The position numbers and the translations under genes are program-made. Below the pieces are notes generated by a model. It had not been told where the DNA came from and ran no database searches. It saw only the letters and a program-made list of their open reading frames with translations. Positions 18,637-27,032 of a DNA stretch of 51,577 nt are shown here, piece after piece. Each line of letters starts with the position of its first letter. Positions within the stretch are counted from its first letter, which is position 1. This DNA is from Novosphingobium album (ex Hu et al. 2023) (lineage in GTDB: Bacteria; Pseudomonadota; Alphaproteobacteria; Sphingomonadales; Sphingomonadaceae): assembly GCF_022832385.1 (NCBI RefSeq), contig NZ_JALHLE010000041.1, positions 1 to 51,577 of the forward strand, given 5' to 3'.

Positions 18637-19080
18637 TCAGAACATATAGCGCATGCGAATCGCCAGTTGCACTGTCCGTCCGTCCACGCCGAACGCGGCG
18701 TCGACGAAATCGGGCGGGCCCATGCGGACGGGCGCATCCCGCGAGAAGCCGAAGCCTTCGCGCGGGATGATCAGGCGCTTGTCCAGCTTGCCGTTGCCAT
18801 TCTCGTCATGGACCAGCGCAATGGCGTATTCGCCGCGCGGGACGGGGCCGAAATCGAGGTGTTGCGCGCCGCTGGCGGGCACGATCAGCTTGCGGGCGTG
18901 CGGGTCCTTGTCGCAGTTGGGGAAGGTTTCCGGGCGGGCGGTGAGGCAGGCGAGTATCTGGCCCTTGGCCGATCGCAGGCCGGTTACCGTCACCGAGACA
19001 TCGCCTCCGACCGGTGCGGCTGCCACGAGCAACGGTGAGATGGCGGTCAGGGCGAGGACAATCCCCGGTCGGTGCCGCAC
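18637..19080 (-). CDS. Secreted DUF2141 family protein
   Basis: A protein of about 147 residues. A GTG at 19080 gives a clean signal peptide (VRHRPGIVLALTAISPLLVAAAP); an upstream ATG at 19119 would add 13 residues. The mature part has the beta-rich DUF2141 pattern: VTVTGLRSAKGQILACL, GPVPRGEYAIALVHDENGNGKLD and FGFSRDA. Function is unknown; the fold resembles small periplasmic or surface beta-sandwich proteins. Its 5' end overlaps the 3' end of the membrane hydroxylase gene by 34 bp (or more), so the two are translationally linked. Confidence 0.82.
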   Translation of the reverse strand: MRHRPGIVLALTAISPLLVAAAPVGGDVSVTVTGLRSAKGQILACLTARPETFPNCDKDPHARKLIVPASGAQHLDFGPVPRGEYAIALVHDENGNGKLDKRLIIPREGFGFSRDAPVRMGPPDFVDAAFGVDGRTVQLAIRMRYMF

Positions 19081-19781
19081 AGGTGATCCCAGAATCGGAA
19101 GTAGAGGCCGTAATTGCATTGATAGCTTTCGTGGTGCCGGTGGTGGTGGCTGGCGGTGATCAGCCAGTGGCCGACGCGCGAATGCACCAGCCAGCGCGGG
19201 AACAGTTCCCAGCCCATGTGATTGGTGATGCCCATCACCGTCATGATTGTGAGCAGCAGCCCCAGGATACCCGCATGGACAGGCACGATGAAGACAATTG
19301 CCGGGATGACCACTGCGCCGGTGACCGCCTCCACCGGATGAAAGCTCATCGCCGCCCATGCCGTTGGCGGGCGGCTGGCGTGGTGGACGGCATGGGCCAT
19401 GCGGAACGGCCGGGGCCAGTGCATCCAGCGGTGGGTCCAGTAGAACCAGGTGTCGTGGAGAAACAGGCAGAGCAGCAGAGACACGGGCATCCACCACAAG
19501 GGGTGAGCGGCGGGATCGGTGTAGATCAGCGTCCAGCCGTGCTCGCGCCAGCCCCATGCGGTCACGCCTGCGGGCAGGCCGTAGATCGCCGCCGAGATCA
19601 GCGACCAGCCGATCTCGCGCCGGATCTGCCGATCCAGCCCCTTGTACAGGCCGGGCCGGACCTTGCCGGTGATCCACGCGAACAGGCCCGAGGTCAGCAG
19701 GTAGCGCAGCCCCACGATCGCCGTCATCACTGCGGCGGAGGCGGCAACTGCCCACAGACCTGGACCAAAACTTGCTGGCAT
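19047..19781 (-). CDS. Fatty-acid-hydroxylase / sterol-desaturase superfamily membrane protein
   Basis: A 244-residue di-iron membrane oxygenase candidate with about four or five hydrophobic segments. The histidine clusters of the superfamily are present: HDTWFYWTHRWMH near 108-120, HAVHHASRP near 129-137, NHMGWE near 186 and HHHRHHESYQCNYG near 211-224. Such enzymes hydroxylate or desaturate lipids or carotenoids in the inner membrane. There is no carotenoid gene nearby, so the substrate is open. It overlaps the DUF2141 gene downstream. Confidence 0.87.
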   Translation of the reverse strand: MPASFGPGLWAVAASAAVMTAIVGLRYLLTSGLFAWITGKVRPGLYKGLDRQIRREIGWSLISAAIYGLPAGVTAWGWREHGWTLIYTDPAAHPLWWMPVSLLLCLFLHDTWFYWTHRWMHWPRPFRMAHAVHHASRPPTAWAAMSFHPVEAVTGAVVIPAIVFIVPVHAGILGLLLTIMTVMGITNHMGWELFPRWLVHSRVGHWLITASHHHRHHESYQCNYGLYFRFWDHLCGTDRGLSSP

Positions 19782-19821
19782 CGACCCGCGTTATGGCGCG
19801 GGTCGTTGGCGGAGGCCAGAC

Positions 19822-21345
19822 TTAGCCGGTACGGCGCACCTTGTTCTTGTGTGCGCCCATGCCCTTGGGGCCGCGCGGGCGGAAACGGCGCTTGCGCTCG
19901 CCGCCGTCCTCGCTGCCGTGGTCGTTGCCGCGTTCGCCGCGTGGTGCTTCGTGCCGGGGGCGTTCACCCTGCGGACGCTCACCCTGAGGACGTTCGCCGT
20001 GCGGACGGTCGTGACGGCGATCGTCGTTGCGCTTGCCGCCACGGCTCTGGCCGCCGCCCTGGCCCTGCTGGTTTCGGGGCTTGCCCGAACCCTGCTTGCC
20101 GCCACCCTGACGGCGTTCACCCTGCGGTGCGGCAGGGGCCTTGCGTGAAGGCGCGGGCAGGCGGGCGGCCTGCTTCTGGAAATCCTCGGGCAGAGCCAGC
20201 GGTTCCAGCTTGACGCGGGTCAGCTTTTCGATGTCGCGGATGTACGGCTTCTCGTCAGGTGCGACGAAGCTGATTGCCACGCCATCAGCGCCCGCACGCG
20301 CGGTGCGGCCGATGCGGTGGACGTACTGCTCGGGCACGTTGGGGATCTCGAAGTTGTAGACGTGGCTCACGCCCGAAACGTCGATGCCGCGCGCGGCGAT
20401 GTCGGTGGCGACGAGAATGCGCACCGTGCCCTGGCGGAAGCCGCCGAGTGCGGCAGTGCGCTGGGCCTGGCTCTTGTTGCCGTGGATCGCTGCTGCCGGG
20501 ATGCCGGCAGCGGTCAGGTGACGAACCACGCGGTCGGCGCCATGCTTGGTGCGGGTGAAGACGAGCGCGCGATCGATCGCGCCGTGCTCGGCCTTTTCGG
20601 CGGCATCGGGAGCAAGGCCCTCGCGCAGGCGCAGGGTCAGCAGGGCCTGCTTCTCGGCCTGGTTGATGAACGTGGCATACTGCTCGACGCGCTCGGCCGT
20701 CGTCGACTGCGGCGCGACTTCGACCTTGACCGGGTTGTTGATGAACTGGCGGCCAAGTTCGGCAATCGCCTGCGGCATGGTGGCCGAGAAGAACAGGCTC
20801 TGGCGCTGCTTGGGCAGCAGCGCGGCGACGCGCTTGAGCGGCACGATGAAGCCGAGGTCCATCATCTGGTCGGCTTCATCGAGGACGAAGATCTCGACGT
20901 GGCGCAGCGTCAGGGCGCGCTGGTCGATCAGGTCGAGCAGGCGGCCTGGCGTGGCCACCAGAATGTCGGTGCCGCGTTCGAGCGCGCGGGCCTGCTTGCC
21001 GACAGGAACGCCGCCGAACACGCACTGGACCGAAAGGTTCAGGAACTTCGCATAGCCGCGCATGTTGTCGGCGATCTGCGCCGCCAGCTCACGCGTGGGC
21101 GAAAGCACCAGCATGCGGCAGCCGGCATTGCTGCGCGGCTTGGGATCGGCGGCGAGGCGGTGCAGCGAAGGCAGCGAGAACGCGGCGGTCTTGCCGGTGC
21201 CGGTTTGCGCGATGCCGAGCAGGTCGCGGCCTTCGAGAAGAGAGGGGATCGCCTTGCGCTGGATCGGCGAGGGATCGGTGTAGCCCTTGGCTGCGAGCGC
21301 GCGGAGAATGGGCTCGGCAAGGCCAAGTTCGGAAAAATAGGACAT
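19822..21345 (-). CDS. rhlE: DEAD-box ATP-dependent RNA helicase, RhlE type
   Basis: A 507-residue helicase. The core (about 1-370) has the Q motif with PSPIQRKAIP, motif I AQTGTGKT (46-53), PTRELAAQ (83-90), DEAD (156-159), SAT (187-189), RGIDV and HRIGRTARAG. The tail (about 385-507) is low-complexity, basic and rich in Gly, Arg, Gln and Pro, including repeated GERPQ units, as in RNA-binding tails of RhlE/CsdA-like helicases. It would unwind structured RNA in ribosome assembly or decay. A promoter-like sequence about 200 nt upstream predicts a long 5' leader. Confidence 0.92.
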   Translation of the reverse strand: MSYFSELGLAEPILRALAAKGYTDPSPIQRKAIPSLLEGRDLLGIAQTGTGKTAAFSLPSLHRLAADPKPRSNAGCRMLVLSPTRELAAQIADNMRGYAKFLNLSVQCVFGGVPVGKQARALERGTDILVATPGRLLDLIDQRALTLRHVEIFVLDEADQMMDLGFIVPLKRVAALLPKQRQSLFFSATMPQAIAELGRQFINNPVKVEVAPQSTTAERVEQYATFINQAEKQALLTLRLREGLAPDAAEKAEHGAIDRALVFTRTKHGADRVVRHLTAAGIPAAAIHGNKSQAQRTAALGGFRQGTVRILVATDIAARGIDVSGVSHVYNFEIPNVPEQYVHRIGRTARAGADGVAISFVAPDEKPYIRDIEKLTRVKLEPLALPEDFQKQAARLPAPSRKAPAAPQGERRQGGGKQGSGKPRNQQGQGGGQSRGGKRNDDRRHDRPHGERPQGERPQGERPRHEAPRGERGNDHGSEDGGERKRRFRPRGPKGMGAHKNKVRRTG

Positions 21346-21551
21346 ACGTCACTTTCAATAAGTGCGGAGCGCGCGGGGCTTCAGGTCCGCGCACACGGCA
21401 AGGTGTCGTTTCGGGCGACCCTGCGTGAGGAAGGAAGCTTGGGTTCAAGGACAACCGCTCGTCCGGGCCGGTCCCTGCGGTGTTCGCCGGGACCCCACGC
21501 TGCTCTCGGATTGCGGCGAAGCTGGGCTCCGCGCGCCGGTTGCTGGCGGGG

Positions 21552-21580
21552 CATCTAGTGTGCATTGCACCAAAACGCAA
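21552..21580 (-). promoter_or_regulatory. Candidate promoter of the rhlE-type helicase gene
   Basis: On the minus strand TTGCGT (21580-21575) and TAGATG (21557-21552) are separated by 17 bp, a fair housekeeping promoter. Transcription from it would leave a leader of about 200 nt before the helicase ATG. No experimental support. Confidence 0.4.
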
Positions 21581-21627
21581 GAAAATTACGCTTGCCGGAC
21601 GGGCGCGGCCCTGCTGAGGGGGCTGCG

Positions 21628-21801
21628 ATGGCAACCGTACCCTCTCCCTGCACCGGTGTGTGCCGGATCGAACCAAAGACCGGCTGGTGCCTGGGCTGTC
21701 GCCGCACGATGGACGAAATCGCTGGCTGGCGCGACATGAGTGAGGCCGGGCGCCGCGCGGTCGTGGCGCAACTCGGGGAGCGCGAGCCAGTCCGGACCTG
21801 A
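21628..21801 (+). CDS. DUF1289 domain small protein
   Basis: A 57-residue protein starting at ATG 21628 after GAGGGGG. It carries the DUF1289 signature of four cysteines, SPCTGVCRIEPKTGWCLGCRRTMDEI (Cys8, Cys12, Cys21, Cys24), which suggests a small metal-binding knuckle. The function of the family is not known to me. It is convergent with trmL, with 17 bp between the stops. Confidence 0.85.
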   Translation: MATVPSPCTGVCRIEPKTGWCLGCRRTMDEIAGWRDMSEAGRRAVVAQLGEREPVRT

Positions 21802-21818
21802 CGGCGGAGGCGAGCCGG

Positions 21819-22271
21819 TCAGCCGGGCAAGGTCCTCGTCTGGCGTAAGGCTTCGCCCAGCGCGAGAGAGGCCGATGTGGCAAGGTTGAGCGAGCGCACT
21901 TCGGGCCGCAGCGGAATGCGCACCCGGGCATGGCAGACATCGGCGACGCTCGTGGGGACGCCCGCGCTTTCCTTGCCGAACAGCAGGATATCGTCCGCCT
22001 CATAACGGAAATCGTAGGCCGATTGCGTGCTCTTGGTGGTGAACAGCACCAGCCTTCGCGAACCCGTGGTGGCCTTGAAAGCATCGAACCCGGGATGGCG
22101 GGTCACGGAAACGTGATCGATATAGTCCATGGCCGCGCGGCGCACGCGCCGGTCGTTCCACACAAAGCCCATCGGCTCGATCAGGTCCACCGCCGCTCCT
22201 AGGCATGCCCCAAGGCGAAGAATGGCGCCGACGTTTCCGGCAATCTCGGGTTCGAACAAGGCAATGCGCAT
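21819..22271 (-). CDS. trmL: tRNA (cytidine/uridine-34 2'-O)-methyltransferase, TrmL type
   Basis: A 150-residue SPOUT methyltransferase. It starts MRIALFEPEIAGNVGAILRLGACLG, the typical TrmL N-terminus, and has the AdoMet-binding knot motifs LLFGKESAGVP and LNLATSASLALGEALRQ. Family members methylate the wobble ribose of tRNA-Leu isoacceptors as dimers. ATG 22271 gives the normal family length; the open frame upstream is not family sequence and lacks a good ribosome site. Confidence 0.9.
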   Translation of the reverse strand: MRIALFEPEIAGNVGAILRLGACLGAAVDLIEPMGFVWNDRRVRRAAMDYIDHVSVTRHPGFDAFKATTGSRRLVLFTTKSTQSAYDFRYEADDILLFGKESAGVPTSVADVCHARVRIPLRPEVRSLNLATSASLALGEALRQTRTLPG

Positions 22272-22738
22272 CGCGGCTGATTGGCGCCGGTGCAGGAACG
22301 ATGCAAGCGCACTGTGGGCTCCCGAACCGCCGGGCCTGCATCCGCGTGTCTTCAGCATGGGTTGCGCGGTCGATTCCGGCCCGAATGAACGACCGCAATC
22401 GGTAAAGCGCCAAGAACAGGTCGAACGGCAGCAAGGTCGGAGGCCGGCATCCAAGCTTGCCGCACACCTGTGCCGAAATTTTGCCACGCCACCGCCCATC
22501 TTCATTGGTTCGTGTCGCTCATGATAATCGGTCAAACGTTTGCCCCCTCAACTGTCACAAGTTGAGACAAGGCCAAAGATGCGCTGTTTTCCGACCCGAA
22601 GAACAGTTAGCGCACATCGAAAGGAGTATAAGTACATCTCGCGAGAGGAAGGCTGAAAACCCTATCTGGTTAGTCGGGTTTGAAGTGCGGCCTTCCACTG
22701 CGTTTGCACGAAATGCTGCCCTCGGAAATTGGAGCGCC
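22272..22738. other. 467-bp intergenic region between trmL and the LuxR-type gene
   Basis: Divergent promoter region. No convincing gene is seen. It becomes A/T-richer toward 22500-22740 and holds the inverted repeat at 22547-22566. Short frames through it lack family sequence. Confidence 0.6.
22547..22566. promoter_or_regulatory. 7-bp-arm inverted repeat upstream of the LuxR-type gene
   Basis: CTCAACT (22547-22553) and AGTTGAG (22560-22566) are perfect complements around a 6-bp spacer, about 173 bp before the ATG. This is a possible operator for auto- or cross-regulation. Confidence 0.35.
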
Positions 22739-23401
22739 ATGATGATCTCGAAAATCTGCCTGCTGGGCTCTGACGAAATCTTCAGGATGGGCCTGGCCTT
22801 GATGCTCAAGGTCGAAGGGTTCGAGATAACAGCCGAATTCGGCAGTGCCTCCGAGTTGAAGGAAGCAGGGCTGGATGCGGAGATTCTTGCGATCGTCGAT
22901 CTGCCCGGCAGCGAGGAGCAGGCTGAGGCGGTGACAGCATTCAAATCGCTTTCGTCTTCCAGCCATGTTATTATCCTTTCAAGGGAATTTGCATTCGACG
23001 CGATGATGCGGTGCTTCAATCTCGGGGCGAGCAGCTACCTTCTCAGGTCGCTGAAACCGTCCGCGCTGATTGCGGCGCTGCGCCTGGCGGCACTGGGCGA
23101 ACGGGTCCTGCCTTCGAACCTGGCCGACGAACTGCTCTCTCCTTCGACGATTTATCGATCAGCCGGTGAAGCGAACGATGGCGTCGCAGCGGCGGACCTG
23201 ACGCCTCGCCAGTTCGATGTGCTGTCTCGCCTGGCCGATGGCTGCCCCAATAAGGTCATCGCCCGCCAGCTCGACATGTGCGAGGCGACGGTGAAGATCC
23301 ACGTAAAAGGTATCATGCGAAAGTTGAACGTGAGTAACCGTACGCAAGCCGCGATATGGGCGAGCACGCACGGGATCAGGGAATTACCCCAAATGGATTG
23401 A
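22739..23401 (+). CDS. LuxR/NarL-type regulator with altered receiver domain
   Basis: A 220-residue regulator. The N-terminal half (about 4-125) has a receiver-like pattern. The usual DD acidic pocket reads GSDE, the acceptor-position Asp54 lies in AIVDLPGSEE, and the conserved Lys before the last helix is replaced in YLLRSLKP, so normal phosphorylation is doubtful. The C-terminal LuxR helix-turn-helix (about 155-215; LTPRQFDVLSRLADGCPNKVIARQLDMCEATVKIHVKGIMRKL) is intact. ATG 22739 is preceded by GGAG. No kinase gene is adjacent. Target genes are unknown; an upstream inverted repeat may be its site. Confidence 0.87.
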   Translation: MMISKICLLGSDEIFRMGLALMLKVEGFEITAEFGSASELKEAGLDAEILAIVDLPGSEEQAEAVTAFKSLSSSSHVIILSREFAFDAMMRCFNLGASSYLLRSLKPSALIAALRLAALGERVLPSNLADELLSPSTIYRSAGEANDGVAAADLTPRQFDVLSRLADGCPNKVIARQLDMCEATVKIHVKGIMRKLNVSNRTQAAIWASTHGIRELPQMD

Positions 23402-23477
23402 AAGGGGGATATTCGACCCACCCGGAATTGCACCTGACGTCTCACCCCGCCGTACGTATAAACGTAGGCTAACGAAA

Positions 23478-23765
23478 ATGATGCGCGGGTTGTGTATGAC
23501 TGATCGGAACATGAGGGGCCTGCGACGGGGTATTGCCACGGCAGCTGTCAGAGTGGCAGAGCGTCAGGCAAGCACTCAAATGTTCGATCCGTACCATTCC
23601 CAGACGACCGTGGAACTGGCGGTAGGCAAGAATCTCAGTGTTGACGAGCTGCAGGCATGGAAATCCGGGTTCGAAAGGGACAAGAGTGGCAGCGGCTATC
23701 GGATAGTCGGGTTCCGCCAGCAGTCCGACAGCCTGCTAATCGCCATCATTGCCAGGTCAAACTAG
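23478..23765 (+). CDS. Small protein of unknown function
   Basis: A 95-residue frame that follows the LuxR-type gene after 76 bp. The N-terminal ~30 residues are basic and the rest is mixed (VELAVGKNLSVDELQAWKSGFERDKSGSGYRIVGFRQQSDSLLIAIIARSN), compatible with a small alpha/beta fold. I do not recognise a family. ATG 23478 and ATG 23496 are both possible and neither has a strong ribosome site. A TACGT/ACGTA inverted repeat lies just upstream (about 23453-23466). Confidence 0.5.
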   Translation: MMRGLCMTDRNMRGLRRGIATAAVRVAERQASTQMFDPYHSQTTVELAVGKNLSVDELQAWKSGFERDKSGSGYRIVGFRQQSDSLLIAIIARSN

Positions 23766-23903
23766 CGCAATTTCCTGACCCGGAAATGCGAAGTCGAGCG
23801 CAAAGGCTGCAGGCTCTCACTCTTATTGATGAATGACCGCAATGGCGGTCTATCCGGAAAGCCAGGTTCTGGCGAAGAGCGGCGGATAGCCGGCGCACCG
23901 GCC

Positions 23904-24374
23904 TTAGTACTTGCCCGCCAGTTTCCCGTGATCCCAGCTCACCACCCGGAACGGCGTGAAGCGCAGCACCACGCGTTTGGCCACCGAGGTGCGGACCTGT
24001 TCGGACATGGCGCCGTCGATGCTTTCCGCCAGCGGTTCGGCGGCGCGGATGCGGCGCATGAGCGTGGCGACCTGTCCGGGCTCGCGCACGATCTCGGCAT
24101 CGGCATAGAGGATCACCGACCGGAGTTCGGCATATGTTTCGCCGCTTTCGACCAGCAGGCTGGCGCGCGGGTCGCGCTCGAGGTTGCGCACCTTCTGGCT
24201 GTGCACGAAGCTGGTGACGAGCACGCGCCCCTCTTCGTCGAGGCCATAGTTCATCGGCACTGGATGCGGCAGGCCGTTTGGGCCGTTGGTGACAAGGATC
24301 ACCCGCCGCTGGTTGCCGAGATAGGCGCGCACCTCGTCCGGCGACATCGCCACCAGATCCCGGCGGGAGGGCAT
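23904..24374 (-). CDS. Pyridoxamine-5'-phosphate-oxidase-like flavin-binding protein
   Basis: A 156-residue split-barrel protein. VRAYLGNQRRVILVTNGPNGLPHPVPMNYGLDEEGRVLVTSFVHSQKVRNLERDPRASLLVESGETYAELRSV follows the strand order of the PPOX superfamily, with the Lys/Arg-rich SQKVRNLERDPR loop used for flavin or F420 phosphate binding. It is probably a cytoplasmic FMN-, heme- or F420-binding reductase; the substrate is unknown. ATG 24374 shares its A with the stop of the upstream mmcB-like gene (TGATG), so expression is coupled. Confidence 0.85.
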   Translation of the reverse strand: MPSRRDLVAMSPDEVRAYLGNQRRVILVTNGPNGLPHPVPMNYGLDEEGRVLVTSFVHSQKVRNLERDPRASLLVESGETYAELRSVILYADAEIVREPGQVATLMRRIRAAEPLAESIDGAMSEQVRTSVAKRVVLRFTPFRVVSWDHGKLAGKY

Positions 24375-24874
24375 CAGCCCTGTCCGCCCCACTGCTGCGT
24401 GTGCGCGTCGCCCAGGTTCACCAGACGTCGCAGCGAGGCGCGCGCGAGCCGTTCGACTTCCACCTTGCGGCGCGCCGCGGCCAGCTGGCCGAGCGGTGCG
24501 GGGCGCAGGATCTCCGCATCGTATCCGTCGGCAACGATCACGCCGCAGCGGTCCGGCAGGAAGGCTTCGGTTTCCAGCGGCGCGCGGTCCAGCCCGGGCG
24601 AGAGGCCCCAGTAGAACCGGTCGCAATAGTCGAGATAGTCCGTCCACTTGCCGTCGCCGAGCAGGTCCGCGCGGCTGACCTTGATCTCGACGATAATGAC
24701 ATGCCCCTTGGCGTCGATCCCCATCAGGTCCGCCCGCCGCCCGCAGCGCAGCGGCATTTCCGACAGGCACCAGATGTCGTTGCGGGCAAACAGCCGCCCG
24801 ATGCCGCGCGCTACGTCAGGCGCCGTGACACCGGTGAGCGGGGAACCGGAGAGGAGAGAATCAGCGTCGGCCAT
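24374..24874 (-). CDS. mmcB: MmcB-family DNA repair protein
   Basis: A 166-residue protein with the PD-(D/E)XK-like nuclease pattern ADLMGIDAKGHVIIVEIKVSRADLLGDGKW (about 49-77), preceded by a small helical region and followed by LDYCDRFYW and a C-terminal helix. It matches the alphaproteobacterial MmcB family (DUF1052), which is linked to DNA damage repair and is SOS-controlled in Caulobacter as far as I recall. No clear LexA box is visible by eye in the 46 bp upstream. It is coupled to the PPOX-like gene downstream. Confidence 0.85.
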   Translation of the reverse strand: MADADSLLSGSPLTGVTAPDVARGIGRLFARNDIWCLSEMPLRCGRRADLMGIDAKGHVIIVEIKVSRADLLGDGKWTDYLDYCDRFYWGLSPGLDRAPLETEAFLPDRCGVIVADGYDAEILRPAPLGQLAAARRKVEVERLARASLRRLVNLGDAHTQQWGGQG

Positions 24875-24920
24875 GCCCCATCATAGGAACATAGCAAGAA
24901 CTCGCAAGCCGCCTGAGCGA

Positions 24921-25346
24921 TCAGGCAACCTCGCGCGGTTCGCTGGACCCTGCGGATACGATCTGCAGCAGTGCATCGCGTGCCAACACGAACTCTCGCC
25001 AAAGCGCTTGCGCCGCACCGCGCGGTTGGTACTCGTGCCCCATGGCGGAGAGCAGGGCGGCAAGCCCTGCTTCCATCAGGGCAGACAGATCTTCGATTCC
25101 CTGCTCGGCTCGTGCGCGCTGGCCGTTGCCGGCGTCGCGCACTGCAGCCGGGAAGTTGCGCACTTCGGCCCCGAGCGGCCCGGCGTCCGCCCCCGCAATT
25201 GCAGCCACGGCCTGGGCTGCATCATGGAGCGCAGACCACTTCAGGCTGAGCACGCTGGCCGATTCCCTTTCGAATTGCACATGGCCTGCGCTGTTCGAAT
25301 TGGGGTGAGTGGGGTCCATGGTGCGCAAGGCTAACGCGGCTGGCAT
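24921..25346 (-). CDS. Conserved-looking hypothetical protein
   Basis: A helical protein of about 141 residues, rich in Ala and Glu, with no signal peptide and no motif I can assign. ATG 25346 is chosen because AGGGA lies 8 bases upstream; an internal ATG at 25319 would give 132 residues. The C-terminal half (ALLSAMGHEYQPRGAAQALWREFVLARDALLQIV) looks like a long amphipathic helix pair. It is transcribed towards mmcB with a 46-bp gap and away from tRNA-Arg. Confidence 0.65.
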   Translation of the reverse strand: MPAALALRTMDPTHPNSNSAGHVQFERESASVLSLKWSALHDAAQAVAAIAGADAGPLGAEVRNFPAAVRDAGNGQRARAEQGIEDLSALMEAGLAALLSAMGHEYQPRGAAQALWREFVLARDALLQIVSAGSSEPREVA

Positions 25347-25490
25347 TGCCAATTCCCTAATTGCGGGGCGCGGACATCCGGTACGGCGCGCTTCAGTTGA
25401 CAACAGGATGAACAATAATGCGCTCTGTGGGGAAAGCCGATGATTTGCCGCTGGAAACCCCCGGCGTGCTCTGCTAACCGCCCCTCCACT

Positions 25491-25567
<77 letters not shown>

Positions 25568-25913
25568 GTTTTTCAATAACTTAGGTGAGCGCCGCTCGTT
25601 TCGTATGGAATGAGTATGGAAAACATGGGGTCTGAACGACCCGGCTTCGATCTGGCCTGAGAAGCCCGAAGCCGTGTCCCGATCCAAAATCTTTGCGCGG
25701 CCGGCGGTTCGGTTTTTTGCGGGTCCTACCTGCGGGATGCTCAGGCCTGAAGCGCTAGCTGACCGCTCTTTCTGCGGCTGCGCTGCTTCCAGGCATTGGT
25801 TTCAGTTAGAAGTTACAATGGCGGCTTGGGGGCCTGGGGCGAAGCGAGAAGGGCGAATTGGATGGATCGCTGACAATTCGCGGACACTAGCGAAATTCAA
25901 CCGCCATTTCAGG
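25568..25913. other. Gene-free stretch between tRNA-Arg and the insertion sequence
   Basis: No gene with recognisable product is seen in these 346 bp. No copy of the tRNA 3' end was noticed elsewhere by eye, so an attachment-site pair is not supported. The stretch may be debris from past integration at the tRNA. Confidence 0.5.
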
Positions 25914-25935
25914 TGCTCTGCCCCCCGAAAGGTCC
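25914..25935 (+). repeat. Left inverted repeat of the IS3-type element
   Basis: Starts TGCTCTGCCCCCC and ends GGTCC. It matches the complement of 27033-27054 at about 14 of 22 positions, strongest at both ends. Assigned by eye. Confidence 0.6.
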
Positions 25936-25977
25936 CTCATTCTGATGTAGAGTCTGCCCACGAGAAGGAGCAGACGC

Positions 25978-26241
25978 ATGAGGAAGAGCCGTTTCACCGA
26001 GGCGCAGATCATCGGGATGATCAAGGAACAGGAGGCAGGGCTTCCTACGGACGAGGTTTGCCGGAAGCACGGCCTGAGCACGGCGACCTTTTACAAGCTG
26101 AAGGCGAAGTACGGCGGCATGGAGGTTTCCGATGCCCATCGGTTGCGGCAATTGGAGGACGAGAACGGCAAGTTGAAGCGGCTCCTAGCCGACAGCATGC
26201 TGGACAACGCGATCCTGAAAGACCTGCTGGGAAAAGGCTGA
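25978..26241 (+). CDS. IS3-family transposase OrfA (helix-turn-helix protein)
   Basis: An 87-residue DNA-binding protein with the IS407-group OrfA pattern: RKSRFTEAQIIGMIKEQEAG, then a helix-turn-helix (VCRKHGLSTATFYKLKAKYGG) and a leucine-zipper-like tail (LRQLEDENGKLKRLLADSMLDNAILKDLL). It is intact. The stop lies just after GGA AAA GGC, where a -1 slip on A-AAA-G (26232-26236) would enter the orfB frame. Confidence 0.9.
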   Translation: MRKSRFTEAQIIGMIKEQEAGLPTDEVCRKHGLSTATFYKLKAKYGGMEVSDAHRLRQLEDENGKLKRLLADSMLDNAILKDLLGKG

Positions 26242-27027
26242 CGACGCCGGGCCAGCGGCGCGACGTGGCGCTCGGTGTGATGCGGGACTACCAAGTCTCA
26301 CAGCGCCGGGCCTGCGTGCTGATGGGCGTCGATCCCAAGACGGTCAGGCGCGAACGCCCGCCGGACCACGGAGCCATCCGCGAAGCCATGCGGGAGATCG
26401 CAGGGCAGCGCCGTCGGTTCGGCTATCGCCGGATCGGCGTCATGCTGGAGCGCAAGGGCATGAGCATGAACCACAAGAAGCTCTACCGGCTATATCGGGA
26501 AGAAGGCTTGTCTGTACGCCGACGACGCGGCCGCAAGCGCGCCCGAGGCAGCCGGACGCCGGTGCCGGGAGAACCTGTGCTTGGCAGCGGACACCAGCAT
26601 CTCGAGGGCTCGAGTGGCGCGCGAACTGGATGCGCTGGTTCGCCTGCATGGGAAATCTGCTTGCATTGTCCGTGACAATGGCACGGAATTTACGAGCCGG
26701 GCGATCCTGCAGTGGGCCAACAAGAACAAGGTCGAGTGGCAATACATCGACCCCGGAAAGCCCCGGCAGAATGGCTTCATCGAGAGCTTCAATGGCTCAT
26801 TGCGCGATGAGCTGCTCAACGAGGAACTGTTCGACAACCTGGCTGACGCCCGCCGGAAGCTGGCCATCTGGCGCTACGACTACAACCATGTTCGGCCCCA
26901 CTCATCGTTGGAAAATCGAACGCCTGCACAAGCGCGTCGGACGTTCGTGCAGGACGATAGCATCACGCCCGACGCGCTTGTGCAGGCGAGTGTGCCAGAA
27001 TATTCAACTGCAAGACTCTCATTATGA
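26232..27027 (+). pseudogene. IS3-family transposase OrfB, internally deleted and frameshifted
   Basis: From the -1 slip site the frame reads KRLTTPGQRRDVALGVMRDYQVS and continues through the HTH-like region FGYRRIGVMLERKGM to RKRARGSRTPVP. Near 26565-26575 the sequence jumps to another frame that resumes with ENLCLAADTSIS and runs to 27027. The missing part (about 35 codons in relatives) normally holds the first catalytic Asp of the DDE triad (WSLDFVSD). The second (IVRDNGTEFTS) and third (GFIESFNG) acidic residues remain. The transposase is therefore expected to be inactive, and movement would need help in trans. Confidence 0.85.
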
Positions 27028-27032
27028 CCGAC

